Source: Ilex aquifolium
Lineage: Eukaryota > Streptophyta > Magnoliopsida > Aquifoliales > Aquifoliaceae
Reading direction: 5' to 3'
DNA: 64,000 nucleotides
NCBI GenBank assembly: GCA_951799425.1
Contig: OX637392.1
Coordinates: forward strand, 58,877,093-58,941,092
Shown: one piece after another, positions 47,263-58,559 of the stretch
How the letters are laid out: the number at the start of each line of letters is the position of its first letter
How positions within the stretch are numbered: position 1 is the stretch's first letter
Position numbers and translations under genes: made by a program
The notes under the pieces: model-generated
Seen by the model: only the letters and a program-made list of their open reading frames with translations
What the model was told of the DNA's origin: nothing
Database searches by the model: none

Positions 47263-49309
47263 TTACGGAGCAATAATTACCCTCCACTTCATTCACTAAC
47301 TACATAAACTGCCCCTGAGGAAAGATATTCCCCAGGATAGCTCTCTTTTTCCTGACCAAGTGACCAACAGCAACATGTGTGTGTGGTCCGTAGTAGTAGC
47401 ATTCCAATCCCCAAGTGAGTTTGCCCTTTTCCTATGGGAGACTGACCATAAACCCACCCCACAGCTACAAGAGTCTCACTTCACAACAAAAGACAAGGTT
47501 GAGAACAGAATTATTAGAACTAAAAATCAAGTAAATATGTTCTTCATGTGATGTTAAGATGTAATAACGTCCCACAATATTGTGTTCTTGACGAATTAAG
47601 CTTAGCTATAAATTTTTGAGCTTTGAACAAATAAGAGTTTACAAGAATTTTCTTTAATTGATATCTAATCATAACCCAAAATATAATATATGTGTAGGAA
47701 AATGGTGAATTTTTAAGTCAGCAAAATGACTATATTTTAGTATAATTGGTATTGAAAAGTTGGATTTAAAGGCAAAACTTAATTGCATGGTTAAAAATTA
47801 GTATTTATTTGTCACAGAAAGTTCTAGAGTTAAGCAAATGAGTCGCAGCCAATGGCGGCAATCCTTATCCTAACTGGTAGTTGGTAGAAAAACATGGGCG
47901 GATCCGTACACGGTTTGTGGAGGGTCAAAGGGCACTTGTTGTGAATAACAGAAACACTGAGGACATTTGGTTGAAGGCCGGTTCGCGGAAATGACTTTAT
48001 ATTTGCGCATATGCTTTAATTTTTATTTATTAATAAATTACTTATTTCTTGGAAAAACGTGTTGCTGACGTGGAAACTAAGGAGCTTTCTTTGCCACTAA
48101 CGTTTCATCTTCCTATAGAGTTTCCTTAGTCATTTTCTCAGTTTGTCATTAGTATTTAACTGTTGACCGTCTTACTCGTGGAAGTCACAAACTGACAAAA
48201 CTAAGCTTATTTCAACAGCTGCCCATTTATCACTCCAAAACTCGTATTGACTATTTTGACTCTTGAAACCGTGTAATAGACATTACCATCTCAGAGATCA
48301 TAAAAAATAAAAAAAAAATTATCGATATCAAAATTTAGATTATTTTTGCGTCAAATTAATTGTTGTGTATAACCTATCAAACTTAATTTCCTCCTTAAAT
48401 TTTGAATTATGTAATAAAAATGTATTGGTTTGTCCTATTAAATTCTTACCCCTGTGGGCTTTTTGTCTTTCCTTTCGGAGAACTCCCAAGCCAAAGTTAT
48501 TATGAGATTGCCATTTCTCCACTTTTCTCTTCTTTTGTTCCCCCTCCCCACTTGAGGATTTCTGCTTATCTTTTCTTTCCACAGCCCACAACAAACAGTG
48601 CAAAGGAGTTTCAGAAAAAGGAAAAACAAAGCTTTAAAGGAGGATTCTGAGAACCATCATCATTAGTTTTTAATCTCCCAAAGCTTGCAACCTATGATTA
48701 AGATTAGAGAATTGAGTTTTAGGATGAAGCTGAGAAAAAGAAGAAGAAAAGGAGAATCTTGAGGCTTCCTTTTGTACTCAAAAGGAATGGCATTATATGG
48801 CCCATTTAATTAAAATAGAAAAAGTTTTCAGTCAAAGATCGGATTACATCAAGAGGAATAACTTCAAAATTTCGAAATGGGTGTAGATATCAATATCATT
48901 ATCATCATCTTCGATCATTGCTTTTATCAGTGATAATAGTTTTTAATTTGTAAAAGACTAGCATCCGCAGTAGTATGAGAAACATAAAGTGACCATTGAT
49001 TGAGATGAATGCTTCTCTGAGATCATAATTCCTCCATCTCTAATGAATACAAATTAGTACATAAATTTACATAAACTATGAGCTAAATTTGACATAAAAG
49101 AACAAAACATTTCTTCCCTTAGGTTCATATATATTTATATAATAAATCAGCTAACTATTTGAAATGTTATCCCCAACACATTTTCTCCCCTAAATCCATC
49201 CAATCCTCTCTCACCTCATCCATCACTCCACTGCCAGAGAAGCTACTCTTTTTTTTTTTTTTGAATTGAACCATGTCTTTAGGCACGAGTAAACTCTAAT
49301 ATATATATA
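47263..49309. other. Intergenic, upstream of the GRAS gene
   Basis: No gene recognised. Just before the Helitron array, around 49275-49295, the motif GTCTTTAGGCACGAGTAA resembles the Helitron 3' hairpin region and may be a truncated further copy. Confidence 0.45.
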
Positions 49310-49889
49310 CTAGTTATTGTCTGTGCCTGAAGGCACGGAGTAATAAAAAATGGTAAACAATAAATATATTTGTATTCATATCCAAAATCAAATCACAAAC
49401 ATAGAGGAGAGATAAATGAATTAAAGCATCGGTGGTGGTGGTGGTTGTGGTGGCGGTGGCGGTGGCGGCGGTGGTGGCGACGTCAGCGGTGGTGGTGGCG
49501 GCGACGACGGCGGTGGCAGTGGTGGTGGTGGTGATGGCGGCGACGACGGCGACGGCGCTGGTGGTGGTGGTGATGGTGGCGGTGAGGGCGGCGATGACGA
49601 CGGTGGTGGTGGCGGCGGCGGCGGCACTGGTGGTAGAGGTAGTGGTAGGACGGTTTCAAATACTATTATTTTTTTAAAGTACTTATGAGAAATAATTTCT
49701 ATAAGTACTTTTAAAAAATCACTCCAAAATACACCATTAGGATCCTATTTTTCCTATTAAATTTAGGGTGTTAATATTAGCCGTTAAATTAACTTTAAAG
49801 TAAAATTTAAAGCGATCTCAACCACGAATAGTAAAAGTCATTTTGTTTATCTTTTGAGATTTGAATTGTAAGTTACTTTATTATATAGA
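49310..49889 (-). mobile_element. Helitron-like element, tandem copy C
   Basis: On the minus strand it begins TCTATATAATAAAG (49889 downward) and ends CTAG at 49310 before host T. A perfect hairpin GTGCC-TGAA-GGCAC (49323-49336 on the plus strand) lies 10 bp inside. The GGT/GGC core is about 49425-49650. It abuts copy D with no spacer. Confidence 0.82.
49425..49650. repeat. GGT/GGC trinucleotide core of copy C
   Basis: Impure GGT/GGC/GAC triplets. Open frames through it are compositional artefacts. Confidence 0.9.
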
Positions 49890-50459
49890 CTAGTTATTGC
49901 CTGTGCCTGAAGGCACGGAGTAATAAAAAATGGTAAACAATAAACATATTTGTATTCATATCCAAAATCAAATCACAAACATAGAGGAGAGATAAATGAA
50001 TTTAAGCATTGGTTGTAGTGAGGGTGAGAGGTGGTGGTGGTAGGAGACGGTGATGGTTGTGGTGGGTGGCAATGACCGTGGTGGTGGTGGTGGTGGCGAC
50101 GACGGCGGTGGTGGGGGCGGTGGCGATGGCAGTGGTGGCGGCGACGACGGTGGTAGTGGTGGTGGCGGCAGTGACGGTGGTGGTGGGGGTGGAGGTAATG
50201 GTGGTAGAGGTAGTGGTAGAACGATTTCAAATACTATTATTTTTTTTAAAGTACTTATGATAAATAATTTCTAGAAGTATTTTTAAAAAATCAATCCAAA
50301 CATACCCTTAGGGGGCCTATTTTTCCTATTAAATTTAGGGTGTTAATATTAACCGTTAGATTAACTTTAAAGTAAAATTTAAAGCGATTTCAACCGCGAA
50401 TAGCAAAAGTCATTTTATTTATTTTTTGAGATTTGAATTGTAAGCTATTTTATTATATA
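49890..50459 (-). mobile_element. Helitron-like element, tandem copy D
   Basis: CTAG terminus at 49890-49893 and a perfect hairpin at 49903-49916. The 5' end (50459) reads TATATAATAAAA but lacks the first TC. The core is a GGT-rich array at about 50010-50225. Confidence 0.8.
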
Positions 50460-51060
50460 CTAGTTATTGTCTGTGCCTAAAGGGACAGAGTTATAAAAAA
50501 TAGTAAATAATAAACATATTTGTATTCATATCCAAAATCAAATCACAAACATAGAGGGGAGATAAATGAATTTAAGTATCGGTTGTAGTGAGAGTGAGAT
50601 GTGGTGGTGGTAGGAGACGGTGATGGTTATGGTGGGTGGCAATGACCGTGGTGGTGGTGGTGGTGGCGACGGCGATGGCATCGGTGGCGACTGTGGCGAC
50701 AGTGGTGGTGGTGGTAGTGACGGCGATGGTGGTGGTGGCGACGATAATGGTGGTGGTGGCGGCGGCGATGACAATGGCGGTGGTGGTGGTGGTGGCGGCG
50801 ACGATGGTGGTTGTGGCGGCAGCGGCGGTGGTGGAGGTGGTGGTGTTGGTGGAGGTGGTGGTGTTGGTGGCGGTGGTGGTGGTGGCGGCGACGGTGGCTA
50901 CGACGGTAATGGTGGCGGCGGCGGCGACGGCGGCGGCGACGGCGGCGGCGACGGCGGCGGCGACGGGGACGGCGACGGCGACGGCGGTGGTGGTGGTGGT
51001 GGCAGTGACGGTGGTGGTGACGACGGTGGTAAAGGTGGTGGTGATAGTGGTGGGACGGTT
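50010..51060. repeat. GGT/GGC arrays of copies D and E
   Basis: Two arrays, about 50010-50225 and 50600-51060. Stretches of perfect GGCGGCGAC and GGTGGT show recent local expansion. Poly-Gly/Asp and poly-His/Arg frames across them are not genes. Confidence 0.9.
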
Positions 51061-51281
51061 TCAAACACTATTTTTTTTTTTAAAGTACTTATGAGAAATA
51101 ATTTTTAGAAGTACTTTTAAAAAGTCTCTCCAAACACACCCTTAAGGGCCTATTTTTTCTATTAAATTTATGGTGTTAATATTAGCCGTTAAAGTAAAAT
51201 TTAAAGCGATCTCAACCGCGAAAAGCAAAAGTCATTTTGTTTATCTTTTGAGATTTGAATTGTAAACTACTTTATTATATA
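50460..51281 (-). mobile_element. Helitron-like element, tandem copy E
   Basis: CTAG terminus at 50460-50463. The hairpin region (50473-50486) has decayed to GTGCC-TAAA-GGGAC. It has the longest core, about 50600-51060, of GGT and GGCGAC units. The 5' end, TATATAATAAAG, meets the LTR element, which inserted at or beside the Helitron terminus. Confidence 0.78.
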
Positions 51282-51861
51282 TGATGATGCACAAATTGGT
51301 TTGCACACCACAATCAAGTAAATAGTATAAAATGCAGTAAAATAAGTAGAGAAAGAGAAGACAAGGTTTATAGTGATTCGGTCAACATGACCTACGTCCA
51401 CTTTCAATGGCTAAGTTCGCCGGTATTTTATTAACTCCGGTGTGTTGGGAGAGTAGAGAATTACAAGAGGGAAGATAGATGAGCTTGATCTTTGTGAGAT
51501 GCCCCCCAAGTGATGGGGAAGCTTACAATTTATAGTCGTCTATGTAGTAATTGAATGGGTAGTTTGACGGTCATAACGGATTGTAGCAACTTAATAGCTT
51601 TTAACAGCTTGGCGACCCCTCATCTCATTGACGACCTCTCATCTCCTCAACCGGCAGGGGAGTGCTCTTTAAAGGTCTTGGCCAAGTGATGAGGGAATGT
51701 TGACTTCTCCCAAGCGGCCCGGATGCTCCCTTAGTGGAGTAGCTCCCTAATGAGGTTGACCGGTCTGGACCACTTTGGGCCTGCTTGGTCTTCTAGAGCT
51801 TGGGCTCTTAAATAGTTTTGGGCTTTCCACCCGGATTGGATTATTTGGGCCTGGCCCATCA
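51282..51861 (-). repeat. 3' LTR of the gag-only element
   Basis: 580 bp, TGATGATGCACAAA to GGCCCATCA as written on the plus strand. It pairs with 54949-55528. A shifted GATGCCCCCCAAGTG block is shared with the solo LTR at 3857. Confidence 0.95.
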
Positions 51862-51886
51862 TTTGCCCCCCAATGCCCCTGTGTCC
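51862..51886 (-). other. Polypurine tract of the gag-only element
   Basis: On the minus strand the bases just before the 3' LTR read GGGGCATTGGGGGGCAAA, a G-rich purine run suitable as the plus-strand primer. Confidence 0.6.
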
Positions 51887-52024
51887 AAGGAAACTTGAAA
51901 AAGAGGGCATTAGTTTACATCTTGAGTTTTAGGTGGTGGAGACTTCTTTTGCTAGATGACTCTTCCCTTGCACGATGAATTTTTGCTTTTGGGCAGTTTT
52001 GGCAAGGTCTCCAACCCAAGTGTG

Positions 52025-52250
52025 CGTGCAGGAAATGCGGAGCAGCCCCTTGGGCGTGCAGTAGAGGCGGAGCAGCCCCTTGGGCATGCAATCGAGGCGG
52101 AGCAGCCCCTTGGGGGTGCAGCAGAGGCGGAGCAGCCCCTTGGGCATGCAGCAGAGGCAGAGCAGCCCCTTGGGCAAGCAGCCGAGGCGGAGCAGCCCCT
52201 TGGGCGTGCAGCCGAGGCGGAGCAGCCCCTTGAGCGTGCAACAGATGCGG
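52025..52250. repeat. 30-bp tandem repeats, about seven copies
   Basis: AGCAGCCCCTTGGGC recurs exactly every 30 bp (52041, 52071, 52101, 52131, 52161, 52191, 52221). The unit is GC-rich, and its period of 30 keeps frames open on both strands. Confidence 0.93.
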
Positions 52251-52359
52251 AGCTGATTTGGGCAAGCAAGCGCTGAGAGGCGCGATCCTGGGCGTGCAGT
52301 CTGCCGAGGCGCTGAGGGTGCTGGTGCTGATCTAGGCGAGTAGCACTGTTCTGGGCGAG

Positions 52360-52870
52360 CATATTTTTTTTTTTTTCGAAAAAACTTCGGGAGGCCAAAA
52401 CAGCTGTTTCTGAGCCTTTTTTGGACTTTTTACAGCATCAATCATAGTCAAAGACTATGTGTCTTGTAGAGCTCGTCGAGAGCTTCGATTTGATATATTA
52501 TAAGCCTCATTTCGAGTAACGGAACAAAAGTTGGGGTCAAAACTTCGAGCAGAGAGCTGGGTGCACGGTTTTGGGCGTCCAGGCAGCTTTTGGGCAAGCA
52601 CACTGTGTCTTGGGCGAGCAGATAGGTTCCCAGGCGAGCAAGATTTTTTTTTTTTTTCGAAAAAATTTCGGGAGGCCAAAACAGCTGTTTCTGAGCCTTT
52701 TTTGGACTTTTTACAGTATCAATCACTGTCATAGGCAGTGAGTTTTGTAGGGCTCACCAAGAGCTTCGATTTGATATATCATGGGCCCCATTTGGAGTAA
52801 CGGGGCAAAAGTTACGGTCAAAATTTCAAGCAAGCGCACCGGGCGCGCGGTTTTGGGCGAGCTGGGGCTG
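52360..52870. repeat. Duplicated unit of about 281 bp
   Basis: Two adjacent copies start with a poly-T tract followed by CGAAAAAA and TTCGGGAGGCCAAAAC (CGA at 52377 and 52658). Both go on through ACAGCTGTTTCTGAGCC and GAGCTTCGATTTGATATAT, and then diverge. Confidence 0.85.
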
Positions 52871-52899
52871 CCCTGGGCGCGAAGTTGGGTGCCTGAGAG

Positions 52900-53060
52900 C
52901 ACTTGGAGGGCTAGGCGCCCGAGGAGGAGGGCTAGGCGCCTAAGGAGGAGACCTGGGCGCCTAAGAGTGTCTGGGCGCCTGGGATGGTCTGGGCACCTGA
53001 GGAGGAGGTCTGGGCGCCTGAGGAGGAGACCTGGGCGCCTGGTGTGATGGCCTGGGCGAC
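52900..53060. repeat. Degenerate GGCGCCT-GAGGAGGAG repeats
   Basis: Short units of roughly 20-24 bp containing GGGCGCCTGAGGAGGAG recur about seven times with length changes. Confidence 0.75.
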
Positions 53061-53491
53061 CAGGTTGGCTAGGCAAGCTTGGTACGTTGATCTGAGCGGC
53101 CAGGCAGCTGGTTTGGGCGGCTAGGCAGCTGAGTACACTGATCTAATGTAGTCCCTTGGGTTGTAGACGACCTAAGTTTCAAGATCCTGCCTAGAGATGA
53201 TAAAAATAATGTTATTCCAAACATTAAAATATCTAACATGTTTACCTGGAGAGAGAGGCAAACTGCTTGCGTGAGAGCAAAGACAGAGCCTGAGGATTGC
53301 TCGTGAGAGAGCTACACCTTTTGAGACTGAGCTTTTGGGGACCCATGAGAGAGTCCCTAATTTAGAGGTTTAGGCTGCCTGCTTGAGAGCAGTGCAGAGG
53401 CTAAGCTTTTGGCGTCCCGCGAGAGAGCCTGCTCAGTTGGAGATATAAGCTGCTTGCTTGAGAACAGTGCAGAGATAGACCAAGCTTTTTT

Positions 53492-53815
53492 TTGGCGACC
53501 CTCGAGAGAGCCGCTAAGCTAGAGATAGGCTGCCTGTTTGAGAACAGTGCAGAGATAGGCCAAGCTTTTTTGGCGACCCGCGAGAGAGCCGCTAAGCTGG
53601 AGATAGGCTGCTTGTTTGAGAACAGTGCAGAGATAGGCCAAGCTTTTTTGGCGACCCGCGAGAGAGCCGCTAAGCTGGAGATAGGCTGTCTGTTTGAGAA
53701 CAGTACAGAGATAGGCCAAGCTTTCTTGGCGACCCACGAGAGAGCCGCTAAGCTGGAGATATGTTGCCTGTTTGAGAACAGTGTAGAGACAGGTCAAGTT
53801 TTTGGCGATCCACGA
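53492..53815. repeat. 78-bp tandem repeats, about four copies
   Basis: AGATAGGCTG recurs at 53523, 53601 and 53679, with a changed copy at 53757, an exact 78-bp period. More diverged versions extend left to about 53260. Since 78 is a multiple of 3, the array is open on both strands and gives 26-residue repeat translations. The right end overlaps the end of gag. Confidence 0.9.
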
Positions 53816-54883
53816 GATGATTCACCTCGCCTGGACCTGTTGATTTTCTCAGCATTCATATATTTTTGAGCTTTTGCTAATAGTTCTGGCATGCTCTTTG
53901 GTGGTCGCTTCATTACTGAAAAGAAAAAGCTTGATGACCGGAGGCCTCCCAGGAAGGCGGTCATGCTGACTTTTTCATTGGGCTCCTCGACCTTAAGGAC
54001 CTCCTCGTTAAAACGAGTGAGGTAACTCCTTAAGCTCTCATCTCGGTCCTGCTTTATGCTGAGCAGGTGGGTGGCAGACTTCTGGTGGCGGCGTCCTCCA
54101 ATAAAGTGTGATACGAAGGACCTGCTCAGCTCAGCAAATGAGCCAATTGAGGCTGGGAAGAGCTTGGAGAACCATTGTCTAGCAGATCCCTTCAAGGTGG
54201 TTGGGAACGCTCTACACATGATTTCGTCGGGGACATTGTGCAGTTGCATCAAGGTCTTAAAAGTTTTGAGGTGGTCCAGTGGATCCTTCGTACCGTCAAA
54301 GGTCTTGACGGATGGCATCTTGAATTTCTGAGGAAGTGGGTAATTCGCCACGTCAGGTTTGAAAGGTGTGTCGGTTCGACTTATGAGGTAGTCTACTGTT
54401 TCGGGTCCCTGTGCCTTCATGGCGTTGAAGACGTCACCCAGCTGATTCTGCACCTCCTTAATTTTTTCGTCCCAATGATTGGGAGGAAGTCCTCTGGAAT
54501 TACCACGAAAAAGGCTCTCATGCTCCATGCTTTGGTTTTGACCCTCATCTTCTTGGAGATGAGGGTCTCCGCTATGGAGAGCGGGAGTAGGAGCAGCAGC
54601 AGGGCCTGGAGGAGGAGGTCCTTCCTGGTGGGCCCCCCTGTGTGGGGCGCCTAAGGGGGCGCCCAGAGGGGGAGCTCCTTGATGGCCAAGGAGTGGAGCT
54701 CCTCTAGCTTGCGGTCCGAGCTGCGCCCCTCCTTGCTGCCCGATCATCAACTGCAAAATCTGCTGGTTCTGGGCTATGAGTTACTGCATGGTGTCCAGCA
54801 TCTGTTGTGCATTTGGGACCGGATTGACAGGTGGAGGAGGAGCAACCTCCTTTTCTCGTACAGGATTGTCTTCAGGGGGATTC
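53794..54883 (-). pseudogene. Retrotransposon gag with an in-frame stop
   Basis: The frame begins MNPPEDNPVREKE at 54883 and meets TAA at 54783-54781, 35 codons in. It then stays open in the same frame to 53794 (an internal ATG at 54756 gives 320 residues). The N-part is Gln/Gly/Pro-rich. The middle is a Retrotrans_gag domain (MCRAFPTTLKGSARQWF, then SFVSHFIGGRR, LRSYLTRFNEEVL and TAFLGGLR). The end is Ser/Arg-rich with no zinc knuckle. The protein would form the RNA-packaging particle. Whether the stop kills it or the internal ATG is used cannot be told here. Confidence 0.85.
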
Positions 54884-54930
54884 ATGGATTTGACAGTGAA
54901 GATTTTTTGGAAGTGAGAATTTTGTTGTTT

Positions 54931-54948
54931 CCACAGACGGCGCCAAAC
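54931..54948 (-). other. Primer-binding site of the gag-only element
   Basis: Immediately inside the 5' LTR the minus strand reads GTTTGGCGCCGTCTGTGG. TGGCGCCGT matches the 3' end of plant tRNA-Asp over 9 bases. It shows that the 5' LTR is the right-hand one. Confidence 0.65.
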
Positions 54949-55528
54949 TGATAATGTACAAATTGGTTTGCACACCACAATCAAGTAAATAGTATAAAAT
55001 GCAGTAAAATAAGTAGAGAAAGAGAAGACAAGGTTTATAGTGGTTCGGTCAACATGACCTACGTCCACTTTCAATGGCTAAGTTCGCCGGTATTTTATTA
55101 ACTCCGGTGTGTTGGGAGAGTAGAGAATTACAAGAGGGAAGATAGATGAGCTTGATCTTTGTGAGATGCCCCCCAAGTGATGGGGAAGCTTACAATTTAT
55201 AGTCGTCTGTGTAGTAATTGAATGGGTAGTTTGACGGTCATAACGGATTGTAGCAACTTAATAGCTTTTAACAGCTTGGCGACCCCTCCTCTCCTTGGCG
55301 ACCTCTCATCTCCTCAACCGGCAGGGGAGTGCTCTTTAAAGGTCTTGGCCAAGTGATGAGGGAATGTTGACTTCTCCCAAGTGGCCCGGATGCTCCCTTA
55401 GTGGAGTAGCTCCCTAATGAGGTTGACCGGTCTGGACCACTTTGGGCCTGCTTGGTCTTCTAGAGCTTGGACTCTTAAATAGTTTTGGGCTTTCCACCCG
55501 GATTGGATTATTTGGGCCTGGCCCATCA
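54949..55528 (-). repeat. 5' LTR of the gag-only element
   Basis: 580 bp, TGATAATGTACAAA to GGCCCATCA on the plus strand. Nine substitutions separate it from the other LTR. Confidence 0.95.
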
Positions 55529-55562
<34 letters not shown>

Positions 55563-58260
55563 TTCTCAAGTATATGTATGAAGCTCACTTATATATAGCT
55601 TTTTCTGGGACCCCTAATGCACCACACAAAGTTTAAGCTTTAGTATAAAGGGACCAGCAAAATAATTACCATATACAGACAGCTATAGCAAAATTCCCCA
55701 AAAAAAATAATAATAAAAAAAATCTAGTAATATATTTGCGGAATCTTTGCTATTCTCATTGCTTTAGCTTCTTTTGTACCAACCATGGAATGGCTTTTAC
55801 TGGAAAAAATAAAGTTCTAAATGCGTCACCTTCATAGAACCTACATTAATCATCATCATACGTCATGAAATTTAATGGGGGTGACCAATGCATTATCAGA
55901 ACTGCCTTTTAAATTCCGAGACAAGGTTTTCATCACTCTCAAGACTTAGAAGTTATAACTGATCTTCTCATCTAACCACAAAGACTTTCCAGTGGGTATC
56001 ATTATTGTCTCGTGTGGCATCATTTTCACCTTTACGGGTCTTCCTCTAGAACAATCTTCTATCTACCTGCCCAGAATAAAGACCTAAAAACACTTTGAAA
56101 ATTAAAAGACAACCTGGTGGGAATGACTCATTATCTACTTTACCAGACTATCTATATATACATGTATACACATATAACAAGTGGGAAAACTAGTATTCTG
56201 CCAAAAGCAGTATTAGGTGGAGGGAATGTAAGCTTAAAAGATTGCAAAAAACAAAAACAAAGGAATCCCTTCAGAGACATTCGACAAAATTGAAACATTA
56301 AACTTACGAGGTAGAGGTATTTAACAATCGCAGATAACCTAACTAACATACCTGACAGTCTTCTGAGATGAAAAGGGAAGCATAGAACATGGACCATTGG
56401 CCTTAGCAAACTGCACCAGTCGCATAGTTGCTTCCTTTTTGAAGCAAAACCAATCAGAACCTAACAAGGAAATTAAGGCAGATATTGAACAAAAAGAGCA
56501 GATCGTTCGGGGAAGATAACCACTCTCTAGACAGCACTCCATTTCCTTCACGTGCCAATATATTTTGACATACATTTTCAGCTTTTCTAGCTTGGTTCAC
56601 CATGACAATTGTGTGTGTACACTAGCCAATATGCCTTTAGAAGATATACAGCTGAACAGCATCATCAGATTGAGTTATGGACAACTTCTAAGGAATCACT
56701 TTAGATAAGTGAATATACAAGCCAATATGCCTTGGGGTGTGTGTGTGTGCGGGGGGTTGGGGAAGGAGGGGAGAAGGAGAGAGGAATGAACCCAAAGTTG
56801 GAAGAAATGTATCTGTCTGTGTAAAAACATTGAGTTACAAGTCCAACTTTCTAATCTATTGAGTGCCAGTTAAATAAAGAGTTAATTATAATGCTCCCCT
56901 TTTTCCCCTATTAACATCTCAATAAATCAGGTAACTTCACACAATGTTACTCTCTATCATCCTCTATACAATCGTGAGGTCCCATATATTTTTATCCCAT
57001 CTATAAAGTAACTAAAACTACACTACAGAGGAAATTTGGAAGAATGATACCCCAAACTCAAGCCATAGTTATGTGCTCCTCTTCATCTGTCACACAATGA
57101 TCCAACAATGTTCTTGATAAAACGCATCAACATCAAAGTACATATGTCCCATGCAGCCAGTGCAATATAAGAAACATGCTGCACAGAAGGAATCAGTCTA
57201 TGAAACACAGGTCAACTTAGTATATACTCATGGCCTATGATCAATTTGTGAATCTTAAAAAAGAGCATATATCCACCAATTCCATTCTTGAATGCTGCAT
57301 TAGTAAAAGAATAGTACACCCCAGATGACCCACTGTTGTAATAATTGCCCAAGGTTGCATAGCCCACAGCTCTTTCACTTGGGCATAACAATATTAAGAG
57401 ACATTCTGTAAAATTGTAATTACACTTTTCACATGACACTGCCTGGATTTTGCTGAAATAAGAGATAAGCTGAAAGCTTAGACATTTGAACAATAAAGTT
57501 GCAAGTTTAGGCTTTTGTGCCCCCAACTTTCATACGAGATACAACTATAAGGAAAATGAGCAACACTTGATTGCATACCTTGATACCAGTTTTGCAATTG
57601 ATGTAATACTCCCATCCTTGCAATTGAAGTATAGCTTCAAATTTAATTTATCCCCTTTATTACCCATTTTTTCATGTTACCCCCTCGGTTGTATTTATAC
57701 TGCCCAAAATCCAAGGATAGGTATTTTAGTTTACACACAAAATAACAAATGTGCATGTCACATTGTCCTCTCAAACACTGTTAATTGGTTTTTTTTGCCC
57801 TAATCCCAAAATTCAGGGCTAATTATAATTATGCCATCGTTGGAGAGGGAGTTTCAACAGAGAGACATAACAAGGAAATAAACATCTAGTCATGGTTATT
57901 GATTGATGTTTAAGACTCGAGTACTTTTATGTTGACTTGACGAATAGTGAATTAGACTTTGGTGAATTTCGAGTGGTTCTCTGCGGTTTTTCTTGATGAG
58001 GGTTTCCGCATCAACAAATTACTTATGTCTCTTATTGATTATTGTATACACTTGAATTTGTTAGCACACATGCGTACTATGTATTTGTAAAATTGATTGT
58101 TTGATTATTCATGCATCCATAGTTGTGCATTGGATTTGGAATTCCCATAAAATTGATTTGAGTTCATTAATTTCATATTAATTAAAATCCATCACCATGA
58201 TTAAATTGAATAAAAATATATTTTATTTCATTTCTTTTTTATTTTTAACGAAACGGACCT
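55529..58260. other. Intergenic; AT/GT microsatellite and exon-like blocks
   Basis: (AT)n(GT)n at 55529-55561 marks the retroelement site. On the minus strand a 104-nt block near 56352-56455 has an acceptor-like TTCCTTGTTAG before it and CTGTCAG/GTATGT after it, and is open in one frame (FKKEATMRLVQFAKANG). Another open block lies at about 57230-57400 (AVGYATLGNYYNSG). I recognise neither, and they may be remnants of one lost gene. Confidence 0.35.
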
Positions 58261-58269
58261 AGGCAATCC

Positions 58270-58470
58270 CACGTCTCTTTCTCTCTTTGCAATTACCGTC
58301 TTTCTCTATTTCCTTATTTTTTTGCTTATTCCATTACGAATCTTATTTCCTTATTTTTTGCTCAGTCTGCAATCTCTTCCCTCCTATCTACTCTTCTTTC
58401 TCTTCCTCCGTCCCTCCCGTCTCCCTCTATTCTCTGCTTCAGACAACCCAGCCAGTCGGCGGAGCAGCTA
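58270..58470 (+). promoter_or_regulatory. Possible 5' leader exon of the TAD2-like gene
   Basis: CT-rich sequence ending GCGGAGCAGCTAG/GTACTC resembles a plant leader exon with a donor site. The next acceptor on this strand that leads to a start codon is the one before 61039. The link is speculative. Confidence 0.3.
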
Positions 58471-58559
58471 GGTACTCCCTCTTTCTGTTTTTTACCTCCC
58501 TCTTTTTGTCCCATATTGCTCCCACCCTACCCATCCCATCTCTCTCACATTAGCCCTTG

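Larger units (their letters stand above)
51282..55528 (-). mobile_element. Gag-only LTR retrotransposon (TR-GAG type), complete
   Basis: 4247 bp with two 580-bp LTRs (51282-51861 and 54949-55528). Each starts TGAT and ends ATCA. The 5-bp flank ATATA is present at both sides (51277-51281 and 55529-55533), though the site itself is TA-rich. The LTRs differ at 9 positions with no indel (98.4% identity by eye), so insertion is recent. The element runs on the minus strand: 5' LTR at the right, primer site, gag, then about 1.9 kb of repeats, purine tract and 3' LTR. No protease, RT, RNase H or integrase is present, so it depends on another element. Confidence 0.93.

Noticed and set aside
51915-53076. 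Repeat-rich frames in the non-coding half of the LTR element, and a CRISPR-like look of the 30-bp array
   Set aside because: The repeats are directly adjacent without unique spacers, in a plant retroelement; period-3 units explain the open frames.
53492-53869. 125-residue plus-strand frame with 26-residue repeats
   Set aside because: It is the 78-bp tandem array read in a frame left open by its period, opposite to gag and inside the LTR element.
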